Shown here piece by piece: positions 1 to 6,295 of a stretch of 6,479 nucleotides of DNA. Made by a program: the position numbers and the translations under genes. The stretch covers positions 1 to 6,479 of the forward strand of contig JADFYC010000206.1 of the NCBI GenBank assembly GCA_015233295.1. The letters are read 5' to 3'. The notes under the pieces were generated by a model. The model was not told the DNA's origin, ran no database searches, and saw nothing but the letters and a program-made list of their open reading frames with translations. The number at the start of each line of letters is the position of its first letter. Position 1 is the stretch's first letter. Source of the stretch: Deltaproteobacteria bacterium (GTDB lineage: Bacteria > Desulfobacterota > JADFXK01).

Positions 1-614
1 CATTTTTCGGGACCGGTGGCGGAGAGATTGAAGATGCGGTCCTGCCCGGATTTGTTGGACACTTCCAGGGAGAATTCAAAGTTGGTGGAGGTCGGGCCGC
101 TCAATTCCGGATAGGACGTGGTAATGGTAATGTCCCTTGATGTAATCGCCTGGTCCGTAACCATGATCGTCAGGCTGGTCTCCGAGGTTAAGGCTCCGTC
201 TTTGGTCCGGCCTTTGATCAAAAAGGTGTAGTCCCCGGCGCCGGTGTCTTTGTCCGGTTCGGCCGTCAGGGCCAGGGTTTCGGATTTGCCTCCGGGGACA
301 AAAACGCTGGTCACGGCATAGTTGGCGCCTTTGAAGGATATTTTCCATCCCTTAGGCGGTTGGGGGAGATCAAGCAAAACGGTTTCATCGGCGCGGCCGG
401 TATTATTGACGACCAGGTCGACCCGGACCGTATCTCCCTTGGGGACCAGCATCCCGGAATACTGCACGGCCACGGTGATGGCGCGGGCGGGGCGATTATC
501 TTTGTCGCCCGTTATTACCGCGTCGGCCAAATGAGGCGATAAGCACCACCATAAGGAACAAATAGTCACAAAAGTAATTAGCCGTCTGGTCATTGTCCGT
601 TTTTTGGTTACCAT
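1..614 (-). CDS. Exported NEW3-domain protein, N-terminal part (runs off the left edge)
   Basis: The minus strand is open from ATG at 614-612 to the window edge, giving 204 codons without a stop. An AGGTGAG-type ribosome binding site lies about 5 nt upstream. Residues 1-32 look like a Sec signal peptide: a basic start (MVTKKRTMTRR), a hydrophobic core, and a likely cut after ADA at 30-32. Residues 46-153 resemble a NEW3 (alpha-galactosidase-associated) beta-sandwich: a 'VPKGDTVRVDLVVNNTGRAD' strand pair, 'PPKGWKISF' at 86-94, 'VPGGKSETLAL', and 'GDYTFLIKG'. A second copy begins near residue 160 and ends at the edge with 'ATGPEK', where a Trp is expected by analogy with the first copy. In this family (COG1470-like) such proteins are secreted or membrane-anchored and often sit beside ABC-transporter genes, but that neighbourhood is outside the window. 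Substrate and function are unknown. Met8 is an alternative start but lacks a comparable ribosome site. The gene is divergent from the one at 1008. Confidence 0.85.
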   Translation of the reverse strand, partial: MVTKKRTMTRRLITFVTICSLWWCLSPHLADAVITGDKDNRPARAITVAVQYSGMLVPKGDTVRVDLVVNNTGRADETVLLDLPQPPKGWKISFKGANYAVTSVFVPGGKSETLALTAEPDKDTGAGDYTFLIKGRTKDGALTSETSLTIMVTDQAITSRDITITTSYPELSGPTSTNFEFSLEVSNKSGQDRIFNLSATGPEK

Positions 615-640
615 GCCCTCACCTCATCAGAAAAGGTCAC

Positions 641-652
641 CCGGCGCGCCGG
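641..652. repeat. Perfect 12-bp GC palindrome in the leader of the NEW3 gene
   Basis: CCGGCGCGCCGG reads identically on both strands and lies 26 bp upstream of the ATG at 614, just before the ribosome binding site. It could be a protein-binding site or a small hairpin affecting translation. A palindrome this short can also arise by chance in GC-rich DNA. Confidence 0.35.
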
Positions 653-744
653 TTATTAAAATCATTTCAATAATTATGGGAAGATAAGCGGTCATTGCCG
701 GATCGTCAGGGGCAGCACCCGGCTCCACCCTATAAACTTATAGA

Positions 745-773
745 TATATACCAAAGGGCCTCCTTCCTGACAA
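745..773 (-). promoter_or_regulatory. Sigma70-like promoter for the exported NEW3-domain gene
   Basis: Read on the minus strand, TTGTCA (773-768) is followed after exactly 17 nt by TATATA (750-745), with further AT-rich sequence downstream. This fits a housekeeping -35/-10 pair. The predicted start near 738 would leave a leader of about 120 nt before the ATG at 614. A short AT inverted repeat (TATAA-AC-TTATA, 731-742) overlaps the predicted start and could be an operator, though this is speculative. Confidence 0.5.
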
Positions 774-797
774 GACATTTTTTATAGGCCGCTCATG

Positions 798-828
798 TTG
801 ACATTTTTCTTGACCTTTGGAGGATAAA
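798..828 (+). promoter_or_regulatory. Candidate upstream promoter for the 1008 gene
   Basis: TTGACA at 798-803 is a perfect -35 match. The best -10 partner is GATAAA at 823-828, with a rather long 19-nt spacer and a 4/6 match. Transcription from here would give a leader of about 170 nt that includes the GC-rich hairpin segment at 851-939. Confidence 0.3.
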
Positions 829-850
829 TAGATAAATCAAGCGAGGATAC

Positions 851-939
851 TCCGAGGCGCCGGATCTGGAAGCCGGATGACTCGGAATAGCGGCGAGCCG
901 GCCCACCGGAGCCTTTTTTCAAGCCGCGGCGTCGGCTCC
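851..939 (+). promoter_or_regulatory. Possible structured leader with alternative hairpins
   Basis: TCCGAG (851-856) can pair with CTCGGA (881-886) around an inner CCGG/CCGG pair (860-863 with 873-876). Next, CCGG (898-901) can pair with CCGG (906-909) just ahead of a six-T run (914-919). Alternatively GGAGCC (908-913) can pair with GGCTCC (934-939), which would disrupt the preceding stem. The layout is reminiscent of an attenuator, but the stem before the T-run is short and no known riboswitch core was recognised. Confidence 0.2.
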
Positions 940-957
940 AGCCCGGTTTAAGACCTG

Positions 958-987
958 CTGACAGGACAACCTGAATGATTCTAATAT
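958..987 (+). promoter_or_regulatory. Candidate proximal promoter for the 1008 gene
   Basis: CTGACA (958-963, 5/6) is followed after 18 nt by TAATAT (982-987, 4/6). The predicted start near 994 would leave the AAGGGG ribosome site (995-1000) at the very 5' end of the message, which argues mildly against this being the main promoter. Confidence 0.3.
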
Positions 988-1007
988 TAATGTGAAGGGG
1001 AATTCGG

Positions 1008-1892
1008 ATGGTCAAATCAGAATCAAGAAAAGGACTGGTCTTTGCAACTGTGCGGACGCATCAAAGGGCTTCGGAAGTCGCTCACATCTGTAAAGAACAC
1101 GGCTGGGATTTCATGATAAACTTGGCGCCTAATAGACCCGAGGACACTAGTATGCTAGACCAACTCTTATGCGCCAAAGCCTGTCCTCCCGAAGAAACGC
1201 CGGCAGAATGCGCCCCACCGGAGACCATCCCTCAGGAGGCTGCAGATGAATTAGCCGCCGCGTCCGAACTGGGCCTGGGTGACTTGTCTTTGGGCGAACC
1301 ATTACCAGCGGACGCCGAACCGGAAGAGGAAGAGGAAGAAGCTACGGCTACCGAAGCTTTCGCAGAAGAAGCCCCGGCGGAGCCGACACCGGTCGCGGAA
1401 GAAGCGATTATCGAAGTGGCCAAAGCTGAGCCGGAAAGAGACGAAGCGCCGGTGGACGAGCCTGTACCTCCGGTTGCCGCGGCAGAGAAAGCGCCCCAGG
1501 AAGAAGCTCCGGCCCCGGAAAAGGTTGCCACAGAGGCGGCGCCTGCGGCGGAGACGGAACCGGCCCCAATGGAACCACCGGCTGAAGAAGCACCTGCCCC
1601 CGAAGCCGTGACGGAAGGGACTGGCTCGGACGAAGAGGAGCCGACGTGGGAACCCGAGGTCGAGGATTTTGTATCGAATGAAGAACCGGCTGAAGAGACC
1701 GCCGTTGAGGACGAGGAAGGGACGGAAGAGTCGGCGGAATCCAAAGGGGCGCCCATCGAGGAAGGGGCTGCTTCAGAGGATAACTCAAAGAAAGCCAAAT
1801 CCGCCAAGTCTAAGCAGGCGAAGGGTAAGACCACGAAACCCAAATCCGCCAAGCCCAAGGCCAAGAAAGCCAAAACATCCAAATCTAAGTGA
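1008..1892 (+). CDS. Protein with short folded head, Glu/Pro/Ala-rich linker and Lys-rich tail
   Basis: ATG at 1008 follows AAGGGG (995-1000) with 7-nt spacing. The stop TGA ends at 1892, giving 294 residues. Residues about 6-54 (RKGLVFATVRTHQRASEVAHIC... to LDQLL) look like a small alpha/beta module. From memory, this resembles the part preceding the zinc-binding motif in PBPRA1643-type SWIM/SEC-C proteins, with 'T-V-R-T..R..EVA.IC...GW' and 'P.RPED...LDQLL'. The SEC-C motif (CPCGSGKKYKKCC type) is absent. Four Cys remain (C28, C55, C59, C68) in no recognised pattern. Residues 59-260 are very rich in Glu, Pro and Ala and almost certainly disordered. Residues 261-294 contain 16 Lys among 34, interspersed with Ala, Ser, Pro and Thr, like histone-H1-like or AlgP-like tails that bind nucleic acid. 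No signal peptide or membrane segment is seen. Function is unknown; nucleic-acid or ribosome association is only an inference from the tail. Confidence 0.8.
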   Translation: MVKSESRKGLVFATVRTHQRASEVAHICKEHGWDFMINLAPNRPEDTSMLDQLLCAKACPPEETPAECAPPETIPQEAADELAAASELGLGDLSLGEPLPADAEPEEEEEEATATEAFAEEAPAEPTPVAEEAIIEVAKAEPERDEAPVDEPVPPVAAAEKAPQEEAPAPEKVATEAAPAAETEPAPMEPPAEEAPAPEAVTEGTGSDEEEPTWEPEVEDFVSNEEPAEETAVEDEEGTEESAESKGAPIEEGAASEDNSKKAKSAKSKQAKGKTTKPKSAKPKAKKAKTSKSK

Positions 1893-1963
1893 GCCGGCCG
1901 CCGGCCATGACCAGCCCGATATCAGATCGGCGGCGTGAATTATTTAAGATTGCGAAGCTCCCG

Positions 1964-2047
1964 TAAGCCTCGAAGGGGTGCATTAGGCTAGCCCGGAGGG
2001 TGGATTAGCCAGCCCTGGATTAACCTAATTCACCCTTTCGGGGCTTA
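1964..2047. repeat. Large imperfect inverted repeat between convergent genes
   Basis: The left arm (1964-1990) pairs with the right arm (2021-2047) over 27 positions without gaps: 23 Watson-Crick pairs, 2 G-T pairs and 2 mismatches. The 30-nt centre contains GGGTGGATTAGCC. The arm motif (GGTGCATTAGGCTA / TAACCTAATTCACC) resembles dispersed palindromic intergenic elements seen in many proteobacteria; this is a recollection, not a search result. It lies between the ends of two convergent genes (1892 plus, 2081 minus), so its hairpin could end or protect both transcripts. There is no T-run directly after either arm, so a classic intrinsic terminator is not shown. Confidence 0.7.
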
Positions 2048-2065
2048 GCCGGTGCGTTTCGGATG

Positions 2066-2082
2066 AGGTCCTTCGGGCCTTT
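2066..2082 (+). terminator. Weak terminator-like hairpin
   Basis: AGGTCC (2066-2071) pairs with GGGCCT (2075-2080) around a TTC loop, with one G-T pair, followed by only three Ts. It lies about 175 nt after the plus-strand gene and touches the stop codon of the minus-strand HD-GYP gene. The T-run is too short for a firm call. Confidence 0.25.
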
Positions 2083-4069
2083 AAAAGACCTGTTTGTATA
2101 CCTCTGCCTGAACAAAAAGCCGGAATAGTTCGGGATCAATCTTCCCTTCCCGGACCTCAGCTTCAAGGATGGATAAAGCCCGGTCGACAGAAACAGCACT
2201 CTTGTAGGGCCGATCTTTGGCCGTCAGGGCGTCGAATATGTCGGAAATAGTCATAATTTTTGATGGGAGGGGAATTTGGGGGGCATTCAGCCCGCGAGGA
2301 TAGCCGGTGCCGTCCAGCTTTTCATGGTGACCATAGGCCCATTCCGGGACATTCCGGAGATTGGAAGACCAGGGGATGCGGTTGAGAAAATTGAAACTAT
2401 GAGTCACATGGGATTCGATCTCTTTTCGTTCCTTCTCGCTCAGGCTGCCTTTTGGAATCGACAGCAGGTGGGCTTCTTGAGGGGTCAGGTAAGGCCACTC
2501 CCGCCCGTCGGCGTTGATAGCCAGCCGGCTGATGTCCATTAATCTCTGCCACCCCGTCTCGGCCAAAATCCGGGGTTCGTTGGCCTGAAGAATAACTTCT
2601 AAAAAAGTATCCATTTCCTTTAAGGTATCTTCAAACTCCATATCCCAATGGGTGAACCGGCCCAGGGCTTCCTCCCGGTTTCTTTCCAATAGCGACCTTA
2701 TCTTGCGGTGCGAATAGTTTGCTTCCAGGGCCTTCTTGATAAACTCGAATCGAAACTTGATGGCCTCAAGTTGTTCCGGGTAAAGCTTTTTTTCCTTGAC
2801 CAGGACCCGCTCCCGGACGCCGATTTTGCCAAAGTCATGAAGCAACGACGCGTACTTAATCTGCTGTAAATCCTCTGCGGTGAATTTTGCCTCCCGGTAC
2901 GTCCCCCGGTCGATGCGGTCAACCAACTCGGCCAGCCCCACCGTCAAAACAGCCACCCGTTCCGAATGGCCGGACGTGGTCGGGTCACGTTGTTCTATGG
3001 CATGGACCGAAGCATAGATAAATCCTTCGAATAATTTTTTTATTTCCTCATACAGGCGCATGTTGTCGATGCTCACGGCAGCCTGGCTGGCCAGAGATGA
3101 GGCCAGTTCCTCACAGCGCGAATCAAAGGGGATGACGTCATGATCAAATTGCTCTTTGTCCACCAGGGGGGTCAACCAGTGAAGCTTACGGTTAATTAAT
3201 TGCAGAACCCCGATGACCTCGCCTTGATGGCTCTGCATGGGGATGCACAGCATGGATCTGGTCTGATATCCCGTTCTCTCGTCGAAGCTGCGATTAAGGG
3301 AATAATCGCTGTCCTCGAGGATGGCGTAGGCGTCAACTATGTTCAACGGTTGGCCGCTAATTGCGGTATACCCGGCCATGCTTGTTTTGATGACCGGCAT
3401 AACGAATTCCTGGAAACTCATGATTAGAGAGGAGTTCTGGGTGAGTTTAAATCGAAGGCGCTTGTCGGCCCAATAGTTGTTTGTATCTGGAAGAATATCA
3501 GGGTCTGTTTCCACCAGGTAAAGACTTCCGGCATCGGCCGTGGTGATCTCCCGAGCCTTGGTCAAGATCAGGTCCAGGAGTTTGTTAAAATCACGTTCAG
3601 CGGACAAAGCGATCCCGATCTGGTTCAGCTCCGAAAGGTCCCTGGTCTGAAGCGAGAGCTGATTTTTGAGTAGGGCCAGCTCCTGCCGGGTCGCCAGCGT
3701 GGCCGACAGACGATGGAGCGCCTGCATCACTCGCCACGGGGCCAGCGGCATCTCCAGATAATCCACTAACTCATCATACTCAGCCCGAGGTTCCTCTCCC
3801 CGAGCCAGGATGATCAACCTGGCCACCGGAACTTCCGCCCCAGGGATGTCCGTCCGGCGGCTCTGCTCTCCCAGTTCAACATACCGGTCGTGATCGATAT
3901 CGATGACCACAATGGTTTGCCCGGCGTCATCGACGGGAGGATCACCCATATAGGTGGCTCCAGCGCTTTGAAAGACCCACCCCGCGGGGAATCTGAACGC
4001 CAGTCCTTCAAAGAAGGTCCGGTTCGCTGAACCCAGGTGTATTATTTTGGTTTTCCCGATGTGATTCAT
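2081..4069 (-). CDS. Pseudoreceiver-GAF-HD-GYP protein, probable c-di-GMP phosphodiesterase
   Basis: This 662-residue protein is predicted to be cytosolic, with no membrane segment. Residues 1-115 look like a degenerate receiver: strand IVVID (53-57) and DYLEMP (103-108) where a receiver has its KP, but no N-terminal acidic pair and Met for the conserved Lys. Residues 116-150 are a probable coiled coil. A GAF domain spans about 150-340, with AGSLYL (180-185), FDERTGY (262-268), SMLCIPM (272-278) and GVLQLINR (287-294). The HD-GYP domain follows from about 350: E359, H368, HDFGK (411-415), H554, HH (581-582), GTGYP (587-591) and D610. These are the expected metal-site and signature residues, so hydrolysis of cyclic-di-GMP is likely by family. 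About 90-110 extra residues (446-538) separate the HD motif from the next ligand H554. Start: ATG at 4069; the ribosome site is weak and an in-frame stop lies upstream without another start. The gene lies 89 bp after the carboxyltransferase gene and may share its transcript. Confidence 0.9.
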   Translation of the reverse strand: MNHIGKTKIIHLGSANRTFFEGLAFRFPAGWVFQSAGATYMGDPPVDDAGQTIVVIDIDHDRYVELGEQSRRTDIPGAEVPVARLIILARGEEPRAEYDELVDYLEMPLAPWRVMQALHRLSATLATRQELALLKNQLSLQTRDLSELNQIGIALSAERDFNKLLDLILTKAREITTADAGSLYLVETDPDILPDTNNYWADKRLRFKLTQNSSLIMSFQEFVMPVIKTSMAGYTAISGQPLNIVDAYAILEDSDYSLNRSFDERTGYQTRSMLCIPMQSHQGEVIGVLQLINRKLHWLTPLVDKEQFDHDVIPFDSRCEELASSLASQAAVSIDNMRLYEEIKKLFEGFIYASVHAIEQRDPTTSGHSERVAVLTVGLAELVDRIDRGTYREAKFTAEDLQQIKYASLLHDFGKIGVRERVLVKEKKLYPEQLEAIKFRFEFIKKALEANYSHRKIRSLLERNREEALGRFTHWDMEFEDTLKEMDTFLEVILQANEPRILAETGWQRLMDISRLAINADGREWPYLTPQEAHLLSIPKGSLSEKERKEIESHVTHSFNFLNRIPWSSNLRNVPEWAYGHHEKLDGTGYPRGLNAPQIPLPSKIMTISDIFDALTAKDRPYKSAVSVDRALSILEAEVREGKIDPELFRLFVQAEVYKQVF

Positions 4070-4083
4070 CTCATGGCCTGTTG

Positions 4084-4143
4084 TTTGTTGCTCGTTGCTT
4101 GTTACTAGTTGCCTTTAACGAGAACCCAGTGACAAGCAACAAG
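4084..4143. repeat. 7-bp tandem repeats with an inverted copy
   Basis: Four consecutive 7-mers occupy 4084-4111: TTTGTTG, CTCGTTG, CTTGTTA and CTAGTTG. The sequence at 4129-4143 is the reverse complement of 4091-4105 with 2 differences in 15, so the block can also form a hairpin with a 23-nt loop. It fills most of the 89-bp gap between the two minus-strand genes. Similar 'caac-aag' heptad stretches occur between genes in other bacteria, by recollection. No T-run follows, so a terminator role is unsupported. Confidence 0.6.
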
Positions 4144-4158
4144 TTCTTCCAGAGACCC

Positions 4159-6027
4159 TTAGTCCTCCGCTGGTTGCAGCCGGAAATAAAGTTCAAGATA
4201 CTTGACGATGGTCCGCTTCATATCGACTCGGGCGCAAACCTCGTGTATACCTCGAATATCGTGAAAATATTTAAGATTTTTGTAGATATCACCGGAAATA
4301 GCGCACAGATGGTCGGACCGAATATACTTCTCGTCCACCTTAAAACCACTGGTGGTCATGACCCGGGGGCCGGCGAAAATAACCATGGCCCCAGGCTCGG
4401 CGATCAATACATCGCCTAAGGAGGCATAACTGGCAATAGCGCCACCGGTGGACGGATTGCCCAGCACGGATATGAACGGCAGGCCATTCTCTTTCAACAG
4501 ATTAATGGCATTGATAGTTTTCACCATTTGCATCAAGGCCATAATGCCTTCATAGAGTCTGGCTCCGCCGGAACAGCATAAACTGACCAGGGGATATTTT
4601 TTTTCTACCGCGTATTCCACAGCTCGTTTGAATTTCTCCCCAAACACCACTCCCATGGAACCGCCGCTGAAATTGAACTCGGAAATGACCATGACCACAG
4701 GGTAGCCGAAGATCCTGGCTTCAGCGGTGACCAAGGATTCATTGAAATCAGTCAGTTCCTTTTGCTTTTCGAGGAAAGTCCGATAAGACTGGCTGACGTC
4801 GTTTGAGTCTAAGAGTTCACCGACGGTCAAATTGCGATAGAGTTCAAAGAAACTGTCTTTGTCCGTGAGGCAATCGATCCAGCCTCTGGCGCCCATAATT
4901 GCGCCGGTACCACATTCGGGGCAGACCATGTGGTTTTCCAGAAATTCCGAGAGCGGAATGAGTTTGCCGCAGCCGTCCCCCTCGCCTCCCCGTTTTCGGG
5001 CCTCTCCGCATTTGATGCAATCGACATCTTTTGGGATATTATCAATGGCTTCTCCCATGTCATCGTCCATCTGGTTGATACTGCCGATCTTAACCGTCTT
5101 GATATCCCGAGGGGGCTTCTGGAAGTAGCTCTTTAGCGGGCGTTCAAACATCTTGATCAATTCCGATAGGCGGCTCTTGGTGGCGGTCAGGCCGAATGCT
5201 TCACTCCGGGTGCGGCGGTACTTCATGAGCTTCCTAATCTTGATCCTCGACAAATCATTGATGGATTTTTCTATAAAGACCTGAATATTTTCGGCCAGCC
5301 CATCGGCGTCGTTGACATCTTTGGTTGCGGGAATAATGGTGTCAATCACGCCTAACCGTTTCATCTCCTTGGCCGTGGGGTTGAGGATGTTTAAAGCGTC
5401 GTCGATTTTAGAGGCATCCCTAAACATGATGGCTGCCATGCTTTCCGGGGCCGCCGTCGCATAGAGGGCGTCTTCGATCATACCGCGGCGGTCGGTTGCT
5501 TGCAGGGCCAGGGCGCCGCCGCTCCCGCCTTCCCCGAGCAATACGGAGATGGTTTTGACCGGGATGAGCAAGAATTCCCGAATGATGCTGCTAATATGAT
5601 AAGCCTGAAACCGCTCGGCTGAATACATTGAGATATCAGCCCCATAGGTATCAATGAAATTAACAATGAAGGCGTTGTCTAAGTCAAGCTCTCTGATGTG
5701 TTTCAAGAAGGTCATGATGGCCGAGTGTTCGTCGGCCGTCAACATCCCGTTTACAGCCCTGACGCCGGGCTTGAGCTTTTTCAGATCTTCGGCCGTGGGC
5801 TTTTGTTGCCCAATGACAAACAAGGTGTGGGTCTGAAAATCGGACTCGCCCAGCACCAGGCTATCGCCGGGCGTGGGGTGCTTCTTGAAGTTCTCGAAAA
5901 TCCGGGTAACGATATCGGAAGTACGCGGCCGGAAAGGGTGGCGCGTTCTTTTCTTAAAAAGTTCCAGCAAACTCATTTTACTGACAGGTACTTTAGGTAC
6001 AGGTGCTTTAGTTACAGGCGCGGACAT
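4159..6027 (-). CDS. Fused acetyl-CoA carboxylase carboxyltransferase, alpha (AccA-like) then beta (AccD-like)
   Basis: This protein has 622 residues. ATG at 6027 has AGGAG 5 nt upstream. Residues 1-17 form an Ala/Pro/Lys/Val tail. The AccA-like half (about 25-260) carries RHPFRP (29-34), FIDTYGAD (124-131), the oxyanion-loop motif GEGGSGGALAL (165-175), APESMAAI (193-200) and LGVIDTIIP (225-233). The AccD-like half (about 330-615) begins with a zinc ribbon, C337xxC340 and C369xxC372. It continues with SGGSMG (454-459), CSGGAR (485-490), STGGA (526-530) and EPGAMVIFAGPRV (544-556). By family it transfers the carboxyl group from carboxybiotin to an acyl-CoA, making malonyl-CoA for fatty-acid synthesis in the cytosol. 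Oddities: AccA's usual FIDTPGAYPG and SPEGCA are changed; the zinc ribbon has about a dozen extra residues and an additional C353; and AccD's usual C-terminal GFQRSE-like stretch is not recognisable. A different acyl-CoA substrate or a decarboxylase role is therefore possible. The biotin carboxylase and carrier genes are not in the window. Confidence 0.88.
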   Translation of the reverse strand: MSAPVTKAPVPKVPVSKMSLLELFKKRTRHPFRPRTSDIVTRIFENFKKHPTPGDSLVLGESDFQTHTLFVIGQQKPTAEDLKKLKPGVRAVNGMLTADEHSAIMTFLKHIRELDLDNAFIVNFIDTYGADISMYSAERFQAYHISSIIREFLLIPVKTISVLLGEGGSGGALALQATDRRGMIEDALYATAAPESMAAIMFRDASKIDDALNILNPTAKEMKRLGVIDTIIPATKDVNDADGLAENIQVFIEKSINDLSRIKIRKLMKYRRTRSEAFGLTATKSRLSELIKMFERPLKSYFQKPPRDIKTVKIGSINQMDDDMGEAIDNIPKDVDCIKCGEARKRGGEGDGCGKLIPLSEFLENHMVCPECGTGAIMGARGWIDCLTDKDSFFELYRNLTVGELLDSNDVSQSYRTFLEKQKELTDFNESLVTAEARIFGYPVVMVISEFNFSGGSMGVVFGEKFKRAVEYAVEKKYPLVSLCCSGGARLYEGIMALMQMVKTINAINLLKENGLPFISVLGNPSTGGAIASYASLGDVLIAEPGAMVIFAGPRVMTTSGFKVDEKYIRSDHLCAISGDIYKNLKYFHDIRGIHEVCARVDMKRTIVKYLELYFRLQPAED

Positions 6028-6253
6028 GTTGGCTCCTATTTAAAATTCATCCACAAAGTCCGGGGGCGGGTCTCCGATTGGTAATCCTAACAACGGTCAT
6101 GAGCCAAAGGGGTCAAGCAGGTGCCAGGACGCGACAAAGAACCGTTTTGGGCCGGCAAACCCATGGGTCCCTGGAAGGGCTAGATAAGCGCGGGGGAAAT
6201 ATGCCTTTGAGATTGTTTTAGCAACAGTTCCAAGATAATAGACCTATGTTTGC

Positions 6254-6290
6254 CGACTCGCATGAAGCCGCTTTAGCGGACCCGGGGTCG
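6254..6290. repeat. Imperfect hairpin beside the long palindrome
   Basis: CGACTC (6254-6259) pairs with GGGTCG (6285-6290), with one G-T pair. Inside it a perfect CCGCT/AGCGG stem (6268-6272 with 6275-6279) closes a 2-nt loop. It sits 5 bp from the left arm of the long palindrome, so the two may belong to one structured element. Confidence 0.4.
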
Positions 6291-6295
6291 AAGAT

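Larger units (their letters stand above)
615..1007. other. Divergent intergenic region, 393 bp
   Basis: This stretch separates the divergent genes at 614 (minus) and 1008 (plus). It holds the minus-strand promoter (745-773), two weaker plus-strand promoter candidates (798-828 and 958-987), the 12-bp palindrome (641-652), and a GC-rich segment at 851-939 that can fold into hairpins. A 77-codon open frame on the minus strand (1015-782) crosses it. That frame has no recognisable domain and overlaps the start region of the plus-strand gene, so it was not called. Confidence 0.6.

Noticed and set aside
782..1015. 77-codon minus-strand open frame across the divergent region
   Set aside because: No domain, no convincing ribosome site, arginine/glycine-rich shadow-like composition, and overlap with the start of the plus-strand gene.
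1232..1882. 216-codon minus-strand open frame opposite the Glu/Pro-rich gene
   Set aside because: It is a compositional shadow: GAA/GCC/CCG-rich codons leave the antisense frame free of stops. It is Ser/Ala low-complexity with no domain, and the plus-strand frame has a good ribosome site and a recognisable head.
4159..6027. Biotin-independent malonate decarboxylase (MdcD/MdcE-like) as the primary call
   Set aside because: The CxxC...CxxC zinc ribbon at the start of the second half and the AccA-like N-terminal segment favour an acetyl-CoA carboxylase-type carboxyltransferase.
5698..6084. 128-codon plus-strand open frame over the start of the carboxyltransferase gene
   Set aside because: It is an antisense shadow of a clearly conserved coding region and has no domain of its own.
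6099..6221. 40-codon plus-strand ORF starting MSQRGQAG
   Set aside because: No clear ribosome site and an Arg/Gly-rich composition typical of chance frames. It is antisense to the leader of the carboxyltransferase gene and has no recognisable motif.
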